This document shows, one piece after another, positions 34,201 through 43,538 of a stretch of DNA of 64,000 nt; position 1 is the stretch's first letter, and each line of letters opens with the position of its first letter. The DNA is from Clostridioides sp. Lineage in GTDB: Bacteria; Bacillota; Clostridia; Peptostreptococcales; Peptostreptococcaceae. The notes beneath the pieces are model-generated. The model saw nothing but the letters and a program-made list of their open reading frames with translations, made no database searches and was not told the origin of the DNA. Both the position numbers and the translations under genes were made by a program. The DNA lies in assembly GCA_031261505.1 (NCBI GenBank), contig JAISJN010000008.1:1-64000 (forward strand), given 5' to 3'.

Positions 34201-34242
34201 TATTACGAACTCTGTCACTTATATTACGAATTCTATCACTTA
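34201..34242 (+). repeat. Tandem 21-bp repeat
   Basis: Two direct copies of a 21-base unit starting TATTACGAA (34201-34221 and 34222-34242), differing at two positions. Confidence 0.7.
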
Positions 34243-34249
34243 TTTAAAA

Positions 34250-34342
34250 TGAGGACTGACATCGACTGTATGGATCGATATCAGTCCTCAATATATCTTT
34301 CAACAGTGTACAATTTTATAGGGGGAATCGCCACTGTTGAAA
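34250..34342 (-). terminator. Terminator region of the acc operon
   Basis: Two hairpins follow accA on the - strand: CACTGTTGAAA with TTTCAACAGTG (34332-34342 and 34298-34308), and TGAGGACTGA with TCAGTCCTCA (34250-34259 and 34281-34290, extended inside by ATCGA/TCGAT). Confidence 0.65.
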
Positions 34343-34388
34343 TTTGAAACGCTCATCACATATAGTGAGAACTGATTTCACAAATTAT

Positions 34389-35345
34389 TTACATATTTGT
34401 AGCCTGTTTGCTTCTTCCTATATTTCTGAATTTCCTGTATCTGCGCTCGACTATTTCCTCTTTGCTCATCTCTTTGTAAAAATCGAGGCTTTTTAGTAAG
34501 TATTCCTTCATATCTTGAGCTACGGCGTCTACATCCTTCTGAGCACCGCCAAATGGTTCTTTTATAATATTATCTATAATTCCTAAGTTGAGCAAGTCTT
34601 CACTTGTTAGTTTCATAACGTCACAGGCTTCAATCGATTTAGATGAATCCTTAAACAATATACTGGACAACCCCTCTGGTGATATTACTGAGTAAACGGA
34701 GTTCTCCAACATACATACTTCGTTTCCAACGCCTATTCCAAGTGCTCCTCCGCTTCCACCTTCACCTATTACAAAGGCTATTACTGGAACTGTAAGCTTA
34801 CTCATCTCGAGTAGATTCTTGGCAATCGCCTCTCCCTGACCTCTTTCCTCTGCTTCTAGACCACAGAAGGCGCCAGATGTATCTATGAAGGTAACTATCG
34901 GTCTTTTAAATTTCTCAGCCTGTTTCATAAGTCTAAGGGCCTTTCTATACCCTTCTGGATGGGGCATACCGAAGTTTCTTCTGATTTTCTCTTTTGTATT
35001 ATGACCTTTTTGCTGCCCTATTAGGGTTACGTTGTACGGACCTACTCTACCTATTCCACCGACCATTGCTGTGTCGTCTTTGAAGAGTCTGTCCCCGTGT
35101 AATTCTATAAAATTAGAACATATTCTCTCGATGTAATCGAGCATAGTCGGCCTATCTTTATCACGACTTAGCAGTACCCTATCGTGAGGGGAGAGGCTGG
35201 CATTTGCTTCGTTCTCTAGTTGTTTAAGTTTTCCCTTTAATGTTTCTATCTTATCTCTCATATCTATTCCACTCGATTTTGAAATAGCTTCGAGTTGTCT
35301 TATGTCGTTTTCTATGATTTCGACTTTCTCCTTTTTAGAGCTCAT
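34389..35345 (-). CDS. accA: Acetyl-CoA carboxylase carboxyltransferase subunit alpha
   Basis: A 318-residue subunit (usual length about 320). With AccD it moves the carboxyl group from biotin to acetyl-CoA, making malonyl-CoA for fatty acid synthesis. Motifs: GHNTKEKIRRNFGMPHPEGYRKA and GEGGSGGALGIGVGNEV with the oxyanion glycines. GGGAGG is seven bases before ATG 35345 (35348 is possible). The frame is open further up, to 35450, only because a dispersed repeat happens to be in frame; that part is not native. Last gene of accBCDA. Confidence 0.95.
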   Translation of the reverse strand: MSSKKEKVEIIENDIRQLEAISKSSGIDMRDKIETLKGKLKQLENEANASLSPHDRVLLSRDKDRPTMLDYIERICSNFIELHGDRLFKDDTAMVGGIGRVGPYNVTLIGQQKGHNTKEKIRRNFGMPHPEGYRKALRLMKQAEKFKRPIVTFIDTSGAFCGLEAEERGQGEAIAKNLLEMSKLTVPVIAFVIGEGGSGGALGIGVGNEVCMLENSVYSVISPEGLSSILFKDSSKSIEACDVMKLTSEDLLNLGIIDNIIKEPFGGAQKDVDAVAQDMKEYLLKSLDFYKEMSKEEIVERRYRKFRNIGRSKQATNM

Positions 35346-35371
35346 CATGATACCTCCCTCGTAGGTTAAAT

Positions 35372-35465
35372 GGTGATTCAACGATTTTAGTTGGGGTTTT
35401 ATCCCACTGAAATGAGATTTATGTCCGACACCTATAAAGGTGGTTGGCATTTACCTCAAGTTATA
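35372..35465 (+). repeat. Dispersed repeat, near-complete copy inside the acc operon
   Basis: AATGGTGATTCAACGATTTTAG, left hairpin AGTTGGGG...CCCACT, TGAAATGAGATTTATG, core CACCTATAAAGGTGG, right end TTTACCTCAAGTTATA. It lies between accD and accA and is transcribed antisense to the family's usual orientation. Confidence 0.75.
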
Positions 35466-35482
35466 AAACCAATATTCGTTTT

Positions 35483-36334
35483 CTATCTATGCATGCTTAG
35501 AAGTTGGTATAGTACTTCTTTCATTTTTCTTCGGTCGACTATCATATCCAAAAACCCGTGCTCTAGAAGAAATTCTGCGGTTTGGAATCCTTCTGGCAGT
35601 TTTTGGTTGATTGTCTGCTCTATTACCCTAGGACCTGCAAATCCTATCAATGTATTTGGCTCCGATATATTTATATCTCCAAGCATTGCAAAACTCGCCG
35701 TGACTCCACCTGTAGTTGGATCAGTGAGTATTGAAATGTATGGAAGTGATTTTTCTTCTAGTTTGGCGAGGGCTTGAGATGTCTTTGCCATCTGCATAAG
35801 GGATATCATTCCTTCTTGCATCCTAGCTCCTCCTGAAGCAGAACAGATTATCATAGGTAGGTTGTTATCAGCTGCGTACTCTATAGCCGATGTTATCTTC
35901 TCACCTACAACTGCACCCATGCTACCCATCATAAATTCTGGATTCATAACACAGATTGCAGTCTTTATTCCGTTTAGCCTTCCATATCCTGTGATTACAG
36001 CCTCTTTCTCACCTGTCTTTTCCATATACTTATTGTGTTTGTTCTCGTAGTCTGGGAAATTTAGAGGATTTTCAAACTCATCACCACCTTCGAACTCTAC
36101 GAATGTACCGTTGTCGATTAGAAGTTTAATTCTATTTCTAGCTTTTAGGCTAAAGTGTTTGCCACATTTTGGACAGACGTATAAATTCTCTTCTACATCT
36201 TTTCTAAATAGATTTTCCTTGCAGCTATCACAGTACAACCAAAATTTATCATTCACATCATTCTCTTTAAAATTATCACCCAAGGAAATAGTGACGTATT
36301 TAGATTCCTTAGGCGATAGGAATTTTTTAATCAT
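35483..36334 (-). CDS. accD: Acetyl-CoA carboxylase carboxyltransferase subunit beta
   Basis: A 283-residue subunit. A zinc ribbon is at residues 34-60 (CDSC and CPKC). The crotonase core carries CSASGGARMQEG and TDPTTGGVTASFAMLGD. It pairs with AccA. GGAGAAAT precedes the ATG. It follows accC by 76 bases. Confidence 0.95.
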   Translation of the reverse strand: MIKKFLSPKESKYVTISLGDNFKENDVNDKFWLYCDSCKENLFRKDVEENLYVCPKCGKHFSLKARNRIKLLIDNGTFVEFEGGDEFENPLNFPDYENKHNKYMEKTGEKEAVITGYGRLNGIKTAICVMNPEFMMGSMGAVVGEKITSAIEYAADNNLPMIICSASGGARMQEGMISLMQMAKTSQALAKLEEKSLPYISILTDPTTGGVTASFAMLGDINISEPNTLIGFAGPRVIEQTINQKLPEGFQTAEFLLEHGFLDMIVDRRKMKEVLYQLLSMHR

Positions 36335-36410
36335 TTCTATTTCTCCTTATCTAATTGCTAAACTCAGTTTATAAATTTATTTCTTATCTAAAATTTTAAT
36401 CTTCCTCATC

Positions 36411-37757
36411 TTAATTATTAAATTCATTTTCTATGAACTTAGTATGGTGAGTGTCGTTTATAAAGGCATCCGATGATATCAGAGCCTTGTGAAACTCTAT
36501 ATTTGTATATATTCCTTCTAGAATCATCTCGTCCAATGCTCGGTACATCCTGTTTATACATTCTTCCCTCGTATCAGCCCAGCATATTAGCTTGCCTATC
36601 ATTGAGTCGTACAGAGGTGGAATTGTATATCCGGCGTATACAAATGTATCAAATCTCACTCCAAACCCTCCAGGTAGATTAAGTGATTCGATTTTTCCAG
36701 GACATGGTGCAAAGCCATTGTCTGGATTTTCTGCATTTATCCTACATTCTATAGCGTGGCCCCTAAACTGTATGTCTTCCTGAGCAAATGGTATTGGTCT
36801 GCCTGAGGCTATTTCTATCTGAAGTTTTATCAGGTCTAGGCCTGTAATCATTTCAGATATTGGATGCTCAACCTGTATCCTGGTATTCATTTCTATAAAG
36901 TAATAGTTCTTGTCCTTATCGAATATGAATTCTATGGTACCAGCACCTATATATCCGATTCCTTTTATCACGTCGAGCGCCGTCTTGTAAAGTGACTCTC
37001 GCTGCTCGTCGGTAATATACGGGCTGAGGGATTCTTCTATCACCTTTTGGTTTCTTCTTTGCATAGAGCAGTCTCTATCTCCAAAATGTAATGCGTTCCC
37101 AAATTTATCTCCAAACACTTGTACCTCTATATGCCTTGGATTTTCTATGAACTTTTCCATGTACAGATCGCTGCTTCCAAATGACGCTAGAGCTTCTGAG
37201 CTCGCCATATCGTAGAGCGATGGCAAGTCTTCTGCAGAGTAGACTATTCTCATGCCCTTTCCTCCGCCTCCGTTAGATGCCTTGATCATAACTGGGTATC
37301 CGATCCCATCAGCGACCTCCATGGCATCTTCTTTTGATTTTAAAACCGATTTAGATCCTGGTACTACGGGTATCCCGAGTTTCATCATAGTTTCTCTTGC
37401 ACGTGATTTATCTCCCATAAGAGACATCTGCTCCATAGTTGGTCCTATAAATATTATTCCGTTTTCATCACATCTTTCCACGAATTTAGGATTCTCAGAT
37501 AGAAATCCAAATCCAGGATGAATTGCATCGCATTTCAATTTCTTAGCAAGGTAGACTATATTGTCTATATTGTTGTAGCTCTTGCTTATATTATTCGGTC
37601 CTATGCATATAGACTCATCTGCAATAAATCTATGCAGACTGTCCTTATCTATTTCAGAATATATAGCTACGGTTTTTACACCTATTTCCTTGCACGTCCT
37701 AATTATTCTTACTGCAATATCCCCTCTGTTTGCAATAAGTATCTTTTTGATAGACAT
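36411..37757 (-). CDS. accC: Biotin carboxylase
   Basis: A 448-residue ATP-grasp enzyme that carboxylates biotin on AccB with ATP and bicarbonate. MSIKKILIANRGDIAVRI, ASNGGGGKGMR (ATP-binding glycine loop), EKFIENPRHIEVQVFGD and FIEMNTRIQVEHPISE are the family motifs. AGGAGG lies eight bases before the ATG. It is 11 bases after accB. Length is normal. Confidence 0.96.
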   Translation of the reverse strand: MSIKKILIANRGDIAVRIIRTCKEIGVKTVAIYSEIDKDSLHRFIADESICIGPNNISKSYNNIDNIVYLAKKLKCDAIHPGFGFLSENPKFVERCDENGIIFIGPTMEQMSLMGDKSRARETMMKLGIPVVPGSKSVLKSKEDAMEVADGIGYPVMIKASNGGGGKGMRIVYSAEDLPSLYDMASSEALASFGSSDLYMEKFIENPRHIEVQVFGDKFGNALHFGDRDCSMQRRNQKVIEESLSPYITDEQRESLYKTALDVIKGIGYIGAGTIEFIFDKDKNYYFIEMNTRIQVEHPISEMITGLDLIKLQIEIASGRPIPFAQEDIQFRGHAIECRINAENPDNGFAPCPGKIESLNLPGGFGVRFDTFVYAGYTIPPLYDSMIGKLICWADTREECINRMYRALDEMILEGIYTNIEFHKALISSDAFINDTHHTKFIENEFNN

Positions 37758-37768
37758 AAGTCATCCTC

Positions 37769-38266
37769 CTATTTCACCGGTTTAATCCTAAATATAGGCT
37801 GGTTGTATTCTACTAATTCCTCGTTTTGAACTAGTATTTCAACTATCTCACCGCTCACGTCACTTTGTATTTCGTTCATCAGCTTCATTGCTTCGAGTAT
37901 ACATAGAGTCTGCCCCTCTTCTACAGTATCTCCAATTTTTACATAAGTTCCCGCATCTGGACTAGGAGATGCGTAAAAAGTACCCATGAGTGGAGCTTTT
38001 ACATCGAATAAGTCGCAGCTGGAGTTTGTATATGCACTCTCTTCTATTTCAAAATCACCGTTATATGAGTCTGAACCAGTAGATGAGTTGTGTAAATTTT
38101 CTTCTATATATTCTATACCTTGGTTTTTTGCACAAGTTTTATTATTATCAACTATCATATTATTTCTAGACACTTCTAATTTTAGAGAACTATCTTCAAG
38201 TTTGACATAGTCCAAACTCGTTGAATCTATGACCTTTATCAATTCTGCTATATCTTTAACGTTCAT
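37769..38266 (-). CDS. accB: Biotin carboxyl carrier protein
   Basis: A 165-residue carrier. The C-terminal biotinyl domain has the lysine to be biotinylated in [12 protein letters not shown] (Lys near residue 131); an acidic, low-complexity linker (residues 50-90) precedes it. First gene of accBCDA. AGGAGG at 38272-38277 gives a strong start. A FapR-like box lies over its likely start site. Confidence 0.95.
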   Translation of the reverse strand: MNVKDIAELIKVIDSTSLDYVKLEDSSLKLEVSRNNMIVDNNKTCAKNQGIEYIEENLHNSSTGSDSYNGDFEIEESAYTNSSCDLFDVKAPLMGTFYASPSPDAGTYVKIGDTVEEGQTLCILEAMKLMNEIQSDVSGEIVEILVQNEELVEYNQPIFRIKPVK

Positions 38267-38283
38267 TTTTACCTCCTCGTATT

Positions 38284-38327
38284 ATTACCTGGTACTAATA
38301 TTATATCATAACTAATATCAATCTAAA
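38284..38327 (-). promoter_or_regulatory. acc promoter with FapR-like operator
   Basis: On the - strand TTTAGA (38327-38322), 16-base spacer, TATAAT (38305-38300). A dyad next to it, ATTAGTACC-A-GGTAATAAT (about 38300-38282), has 8 of 9 paired positions and resembles the FapR box of Firmicutes lipid genes. FapR releases its site when malonyl-CoA, the product of this operon, accumulates. Confidence 0.55.
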
Positions 38328-38332
38328 AGAAA

Positions 38333-38357
38333 AAGTGTCGACACTGAATCGACACTT
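38333..38357 (-). terminator. Terminator of the ASKHA-protein gene
   Basis: AAGTGTCGA (38333-38341) pairs with TCGACACTT (38349-38357); on the - strand a T-rich tail follows (38326-38334). It separates the methyl-transfer operon from the acc operon. Confidence 0.8.
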
Positions 38358-38510
38358 ACTTTTAAATCAAGCAATATTGTTATATTAGGTTATAAATTTT
38401 AATACAATCATTCAAATATATTTTTAAATCGCAACTTAAATTTCAATAATAAGTTAATCACTTTTCGCATTTTATTTATTACTTTCTAAGAGCATACATC
38501 TAGATAATGA

Positions 38511-40325
38511 TTAATTAAACATTAAACAATTTGAGAACAATCTCTCATATCCTTTTTCTGTAGACAGTTCCACGTAGTCTATATTGCTTGCTATTTTTTC
38601 GATTTCTCTTCTCATCTCTCTTGATAATAGCGCCATTATAGCACCCGTTTTTGATGAGTTTCCGATGTATTTTATGTTTTCTTTTAATTCTTTCGGTATT
38701 ATACCAACACCTACCAAACTTTCTACACTCAGATGTTTTCCAAACTGACCGGCGATTATTACGGAGTCTAGTTCGCTCATATCTATCTCGACCTTATTCA
38801 ATAGAGCGTAAAATCCCGATAGTATCGCTCCCTTTGCAAGCTGAACCTGCCTTATATCCTCTTGAGTCATGGCTATATCTGAAGTTTGTGGATCCAAAAT
38901 AAACTTTCGCTTCTTGTTTTCATCAACTATATGCTCAGCTAGATAGGCTATAGTTTCTTCGTTTTCTACATCTGTCTTCTTTTTGATTCGACCGGTCTTG
39001 CCTATTAGTTTAAGCCTTGCCAACTCGCTCACAAAGTCGATGATTCCACTTCCGCAAAGTCCTACTCCCCTTGAGTCGCCTATGACTTTTGTACTTATTC
39101 CCTCTGCCTTTGTTTCACCTATGTGAATGTTTTCTATAGCTCCATCTCCTGCCCTCATTCCACAGCTTATGTTCATTCCCTCTAGAGCTGGACCTGCTGC
39201 ACATGAGCAAGATGTGAGAGCTGACTTCTTCGATAATACGATTTCTCCATTGGTTCCGATATCTATAAATAATATGTTTTTATCGGTTTTATTTAAGGCG
39301 CATACGGCTGCACCTGCTACGATATCTGCCCCTATATAACTTGAAACCCCTGGAAGTGTGTAGACCATTCCAAATTCAGAAATATTTATACCTAAGTCCT
39401 TGGCTTTGATGTTTCTAGCTCCGATAAAAACAGGTGAATACGGTGATTTACCTATTGATTTTGGATCTATGCCCAGAAGTAGATGCATCATAGTCGTATT
39501 TGCAGCTATGCTCACTTCATATATATTTTCCTTGGCTATGTTGTTCTTGTGACATAGTTTTGAAATCAAATCGTTTAGGCAGTCTATGATGCTCTCGTTT
39601 AATTTTCTGAGTCCGTCGTAGTTGCTCTTTGCGTAATATATCCTAGAGAGTACATCCAGTCCATACTCTTTCTGTGGATTGATATCGCTCTCGCAACCAA
39701 GTTCCATCTCGTTATCTATATCTATTAAAGATGCTACAACCGTCGTAGTACCTATGTCTATTGCAACCCCGTAAAGAGTCTTTGTCGTATCGTTTGCTTC
39801 AATGCCTATAACCTTGTCGTCAAGCGAAACAAGGGTGCAGTGTTCATTTTCGGATATTCCAGGCAAAGTCTTTAAGATATCAAAGTTGTCTTTGACATCT
39901 ATTCCCCCCTTGTATAGTATATCCTCAAGGGAAATATTATTATCCAAGGTCGGTTTTTCCAACTTGTGTAATTTTTTTGATAGAGATGGCGATTTTTCGT
40001 AGTCTGGAACGTACCCATCCGTCAAAATCTTGTGGTGCTCCCTTGAAACCTTACTGTTTACTCCTTCCAATATCAGGTCACCCGATGGATATACAAGGCA
40101 GGATAACCTAATTCTAGCGTCCAACTCTGATTTTGTAAGGAAGTTTCTCTCTTCATCTGTTATCTCGTTTACATTTCCTTCTATTATCTTTATTTTACAT
40201 TTTCCACATGTTCCGTTTCCACCACACGGATTTTCCATAGATATGTCGTTTTCTCTTATTGCGCTCAGCAAGTCCAATCCGTCTGTATAGCTGTATTTTC
40301 TATTATCTATTAATAAGTAACTCAT
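38511..40325 (-). CDS. Corrinoid-activating protein (ASKHA ATPase with 2Fe-2S domain, RACo type)
   Basis: A 604-residue reductive activator. The N-terminal ferredoxin domain has Cys34, Cys40, Cys43 and Cys76 for a 2Fe-2S cluster. The ASKHA ATPase part follows (VAIDIGTTTVVASLID, FIDIGTNGEIVL, CSCAAGPALEG). It should reduce Co(II) of a corrinoid protein back to Co(I) at the cost of ATP, repairing accidental oxidation. It is the last gene of the methyl-transfer operon, 28 bases after the MtaA-like gene. Confidence 0.88.
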   Translation of the reverse strand: MSYLLIDNRKYSYTDGLDLLSAIRENDISMENPCGGNGTCGKCKIKIIEGNVNEITDEERNFLTKSELDARIRLSCLVYPSGDLILEGVNSKVSREHHKILTDGYVPDYEKSPSLSKKLHKLEKPTLDNNISLEDILYKGGIDVKDNFDILKTLPGISENEHCTLVSLDDKVIGIEANDTTKTLYGVAIDIGTTTVVASLIDIDNEMELGCESDINPQKEYGLDVLSRIYYAKSNYDGLRKLNESIIDCLNDLISKLCHKNNIAKENIYEVSIAANTTMMHLLLGIDPKSIGKSPYSPVFIGARNIKAKDLGINISEFGMVYTLPGVSSYIGADIVAGAAVCALNKTDKNILFIDIGTNGEIVLSKKSALTSCSCAAGPALEGMNISCGMRAGDGAIENIHIGETKAEGISTKVIGDSRGVGLCGSGIIDFVSELARLKLIGKTGRIKKKTDVENEETIAYLAEHIVDENKKRKFILDPQTSDIAMTQEDIRQVQLAKGAILSGFYALLNKVEIDMSELDSVIIAGQFGKHLSVESLVGVGIIPKELKENIKYIGNSSKTGAIMALLSREMRREIEKIASNIDYVELSTEKGYERLFSNCLMFN

Positions 40326-40353
40326 TTTTTACCTCATAATTTTCCGATATATA

Positions 40354-41376
40354 TTAATCTACTGCGACTTCAGCCTTTGCGCATTCTGTCAATACCTTAA
40401 TGTTTTCTAACTTGCTTCTAACGCCTATACCGCAGGCTGGAGATAGGATATCCACTGTCTCTAGACATTGCTTAGAAATCTTTGTCAGACTTTCTCTATC
40501 GCCGTTTTCTATTGCAAATGTGCTCACATTGCCCATTATAGCCTTGCCTTTTACATTTTCAGCTACCTGCGTTGCACTCGTTATGGAATCAAAGCTTACT
40601 GCATCACTGTGAAGGTCGTTTAATTCAGCATATATACTCTTTAATCTTCCGCATATATGAATGATAGTGCCTCCTTTTGCGTATTCCTTTAGGCTGTCTA
40701 TTATCTTATTTAAATACGGTACTGCAAACTTGCTAAAAGTCTTGGCTCCTAATATTTCACCTGTTCCACTTGGATCTGATATCGTAAGTACGTCTGCACC
40801 AGCCTCTAGTTGCGCCCTTCCAAATGCTATTAGGTTATCTGTTACAAATTCCATAAACTCGTGAGCTTCCTTTGGCTTTTTTACGAGTTCTTTGTAGTAT
40901 ATCATAGGTTCCACGAGAGATGACGCAAGGCTTACCGGTCCAGTTAAATTCGCTATTATAGGAACCTCGCTGTTTTTCGCCTTTAGTATTTTTATTGCAT
41001 CTGTGACCACCTTTGCCCTGCCAGCATTTACATCTATATTCGTTAACTTTCTCCATTCAGTTACCGATTCTATTGGGTATTCTGTGACCCTTGGCTCAGT
41101 TGTCTTCGTGCCCATATACACCTTAGCTCCCATTCCCTCTGCCTCGACAGTCATGCAAAACGGTACGCCAAAATTTTCAAATGTATTATTCTTATACATG
41201 CCCATGGTGAGTTCAGCCATCATATTAGCGTCTGTGTGTGCCATTGGCCAGAACACTCCTTCTATATCCATGATGTCTTCAACTATCATATTCATCATTC
41301 CACCAGGGCAGATACAAGGTTTTCTATCGACCTTATTTCCTCTTAAGACTTCAAAAAGTCTTTCTTTAGGTGTCAT
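40354..41376 (-). CDS. MtaA/CmuA-type methyltransferase (UroD fold), copy 2
   Basis: A 340-residue methyltransferase of the uroporphyrinogen-decarboxylase fold. The zinc motif H-x-C is in TIIHICGR (near residue 242), and a third ligand is in PACGIG (near 314). Members transfer the methyl group from a methylcobamide protein to coenzyme M, tetrahydrofolate or another acceptor. It follows the corrinoid gene by two bases. Methanogen-type coenzyme M is unlikely in a clostridium, so tetrahydrofolate is the better guess (inference). Confidence 0.82.
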   Translation of the reverse strand: MTPKERLFEVLRGNKVDRKPCICPGGMMNMIVEDIMDIEGVFWPMAHTDANMMAELTMGMYKNNTFENFGVPFCMTVEAEGMGAKVYMGTKTTEPRVTEYPIESVTEWRKLTNIDVNAGRAKVVTDAIKILKAKNSEVPIIANLTGPVSLASSLVEPMIYYKELVKKPKEAHEFMEFVTDNLIAFGRAQLEAGADVLTISDPSGTGEILGAKTFSKFAVPYLNKIIDSLKEYAKGGTIIHICGRLKSIYAELNDLHSDAVSFDSITSATQVAENVKGKAIMGNVSTFAIENGDRESLTKISKQCLETVDILSPACGIGVRSKLENIKVLTECAKAEVAVD

Positions 41377-41378
41377 CC

Positions 41379-42053
41379 CTAGATCACCTCTTTGTTTTGT
41401 ACTTTATTTACTGCATTCTCTTTAGCTACCTTAGCACCCTTAGATGCATCTGGAACGTATAGGTCAGCCCCAATTTCAGTCGCAAATGATTGAGATATAG
41501 GACCTCCACCTACCATTACTATTATATCGTCACGCATGTTTTCTTCTTTTAACATATCTATTACTACCTTCATATTGTCCATTGTAGTGGTCATAAGTGT
41601 AGACATGCCTATAAGGTTTGCGCCAACTTCTCTAGCCTTTTCTATAAAATCTCTACATGGCACGTCTCTTCCTAGGTCGTATACTTCAAATCCTGAAGTT
41701 TCTAACATTATTCTAAATAAGTTCTTACCTATATCGTGAGTGTCTCCCTCTACAACCCCAACTACTGCCTTTAAGGATTCCACTCCATCTTCTTTCACTA
41801 GATGAGGTTTCAATATATCTATACCTTCGTACATTGCGTCTGAACAGAGTAATAGGTCTGGTATAAAGTACTCTTCGTCCTCGTACAGCTGGCCGACTAT
41901 ATCCATTCCATGTGCTAGTCCATGTGCTATACCTTCGTACGCATCGTAACCGTTTTCCACGTACTCATTCGCTATGTCCACTACTACCTCGTCTTCCATT
42001 TCAACAACGCATTCTGATAATCTTTTTAGTAGTTCTTCCTTAGTGTTTGCCAT
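41379..42053 (-). CDS. Methyltransferase cognate corrinoid protein
   Basis: A 224-residue carrier with an N-terminal four-helix cap and a Rossmann B12 domain. The B12 motif D-x-H-x2-G is at residues 104-109 (EGDTHDIGKN). It shuttles a methyl group on Co between a substrate-specific methyltransferase and the acceptor-specific one. Placed between the two methyltransferase genes and followed by the activator, it is the core of this system. Confidence 0.92.
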   Translation of the reverse strand: MANTKEELLKRLSECVVEMEDEVVVDIANEYVENGYDAYEGIAHGLAHGMDIVGQLYEDEEYFIPDLLLCSDAMYEGIDILKPHLVKEDGVESLKAVVGVVEGDTHDIGKNLFRIMLETSGFEVYDLGRDVPCRDFIEKAREVGANLIGMSTLMTTTMDNMKVVIDMLKEENMRDDIIVMVGGGPISQSFATEIGADLYVPDASKGAKVAKENAVNKVQNKEVI

Positions 42054-42084
42054 TTTAATGCCCCCTGTTTTATGTATTTTTTAG

Positions 42085-42125
42085 TATCATTTCAGTGGAT
42101 GTAAAATCCCACACCGAGCAATCTT
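42085..42125 (-). repeat. Dispersed repeat, left-hairpin fragment
   Basis: On the - strand GTGTGGGATTTTACATCC precedes CACTGAAATGATA, matching the left hairpin of the family. It lies between the two operon genes. Confidence 0.5.
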
Positions 42126-42170
42126 TATTTGAATATTACCTATATATTGTACAATATCGCTTCTATCTCA

Positions 42171-43250
42171 TTAGAAAACCAATTCTTCTATATTTACCTT
42201 GCTTGAACCAAATATTCTCGCAGCGTCCATAAGTGCTATTATCTTGTTAGGATCTGTTCCTATTGGAACATCGCATCCAGTGCTTAACACAAATCCCTTG
42301 GGATTATCGTGTGCTTTGATAATACAAGCTCTTGCTTCATTGTATATGTCTTCAATGCTTCCCCTCATTATAATGTTAACTGGGTCTACGTTTCCTATTA
42401 GACATACCTTATCCCCATACGCTTCTTTAAGTTCTCCAAGATCTTCTATATTGTCTAAACTTAAATTGGCTATTCCAGTATCAACCATATGCCCCCATAC
42501 TTTCTTAGTCTTACCACAGATGTGAAGTGTGCCTCCTCCACCAGTTCTCTCGATTATCCTCTGCTCGCATCTTTTTATATACGGTTTTGCAAATTCTTCG
42601 AAATTTTTAGCACTTATCATAGTACTAGAGGATACGGGCTCAGCTAATCCCGGTACAAGTCCTAGGTCTATAGCTGCATCTATGTAATTTATTACACTTT
42701 GTGTAGTTATTTCTAGTAATTTATGGATCTCTTCTTTGTTTTTTGTCAAGTCTCTTAAGAATTTATCTGTTCCCCTTAGGAATGCCGCTGCCGTAAAAGG
42801 TCCACCGACAGATGTTCCGACTCCGACTTTTCCGTCTAGCTTGTCCTTAGTTATCGCCAAAGCTTCTAGGAAGTAATGTATCCTACCGTCCTTATATGGA
42901 TCTATAGGAGATAACTTTGACAGCTCGCTGTAGTCAGATATAGCTGGTTTACTTATAAACGGAGTGTTGTACTCTGGGAACTCTACCTCACAGCCCATAG
43001 CCTCTGGAATGCCTTGAAGACCTGGTCCAAAACCTATTCCATCTGGACAAAATGTCTCGTAACTTTTAACTGCAACATCTACCAAGACATCTACAGAATG
43101 GTTGTAATCGTATATATTGTGACCGAATGTAGGCGCCAAACTCTCGCCAAGAAACGGTGAGCAAGGTATCCTATCGATTTCTTTTCCTTCTCCAAAAGCG
43201 TTCATCCTCTCTAATGGAGTCATTTCATCTTTGTGTATAATGTAGTTCAA
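42171..43250 (-). CDS. MtaA-type methyltransferase (UroD fold), copy 1
   Basis: A 359-residue methyltransferase, only distantly similar to copy 2. LHICGKT (near 241) and STGCDVP (near 326) provide the zinc ligands. It may be the substrate-side enzyme, which takes the methyl from a methylated compound, or a second acceptor-side enzyme. AGGGGGGAG lies seven bases before TTG 43250, so a TTG start is likely; ATG 43223 would lose that site. It begins the methyl-transfer operon. The methyl donor cannot be read from sequence. Confidence 0.8.
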   Translation of the reverse strand: MNYIIHKDEMTPLERMNAFGEGKEIDRIPCSPFLGESLAPTFGHNIYDYNHSVDVLVDVAVKSYETFCPDGIGFGPGLQGIPEAMGCEVEFPEYNTPFISKPAISDYSELSKLSPIDPYKDGRIHYFLEALAITKDKLDGKVGVGTSVGGPFTAAAFLRGTDKFLRDLTKNKEEIHKLLEITTQSVINYIDAAIDLGLVPGLAEPVSSSTMISAKNFEEFAKPYIKRCEQRIIERTGGGGTLHICGKTKKVWGHMVDTGIANLSLDNIEDLGELKEAYGDKVCLIGNVDPVNIIMRGSIEDIYNEARACIIKAHDNPKGFVLSTGCDVPIGTDPNKIIALMDAARIFGSSKVNIEELVF

Positions 43251-43538
43251 TTTTATCTCCCCCCTAAAATACTCTTAAATTACCCAACTTAACTTTACAT
43301 GAAATTACTAATTATAACAAATAGATTAAAACTATAATGAATATATATATCATTTCTAAAATCTATGTATTTCTCAATTAAAACCTAGTGACCGCAGTAA
43401 AATGTAAAAAAGATGCCTCAACCATTTCGGATGAAACATCTTATATATTAAATTATGCCTACATATATTCAAATGATTTTTACGTCTTCAACTCAATAAC
43501 TTAGTTTATAGTTAAAGATTAATTTTCCTATTTTCAAC
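43251..43538. other. Spacer between the methyl-transfer operon and the envelope genes
   Basis: Contains a - strand TATAAT at 43316-43311, a candidate -10 for the operon, and a weak hairpin AAGATG...CATCTT (43409-43442) that could end transcription. Nothing else is supported. Confidence 0.35.
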
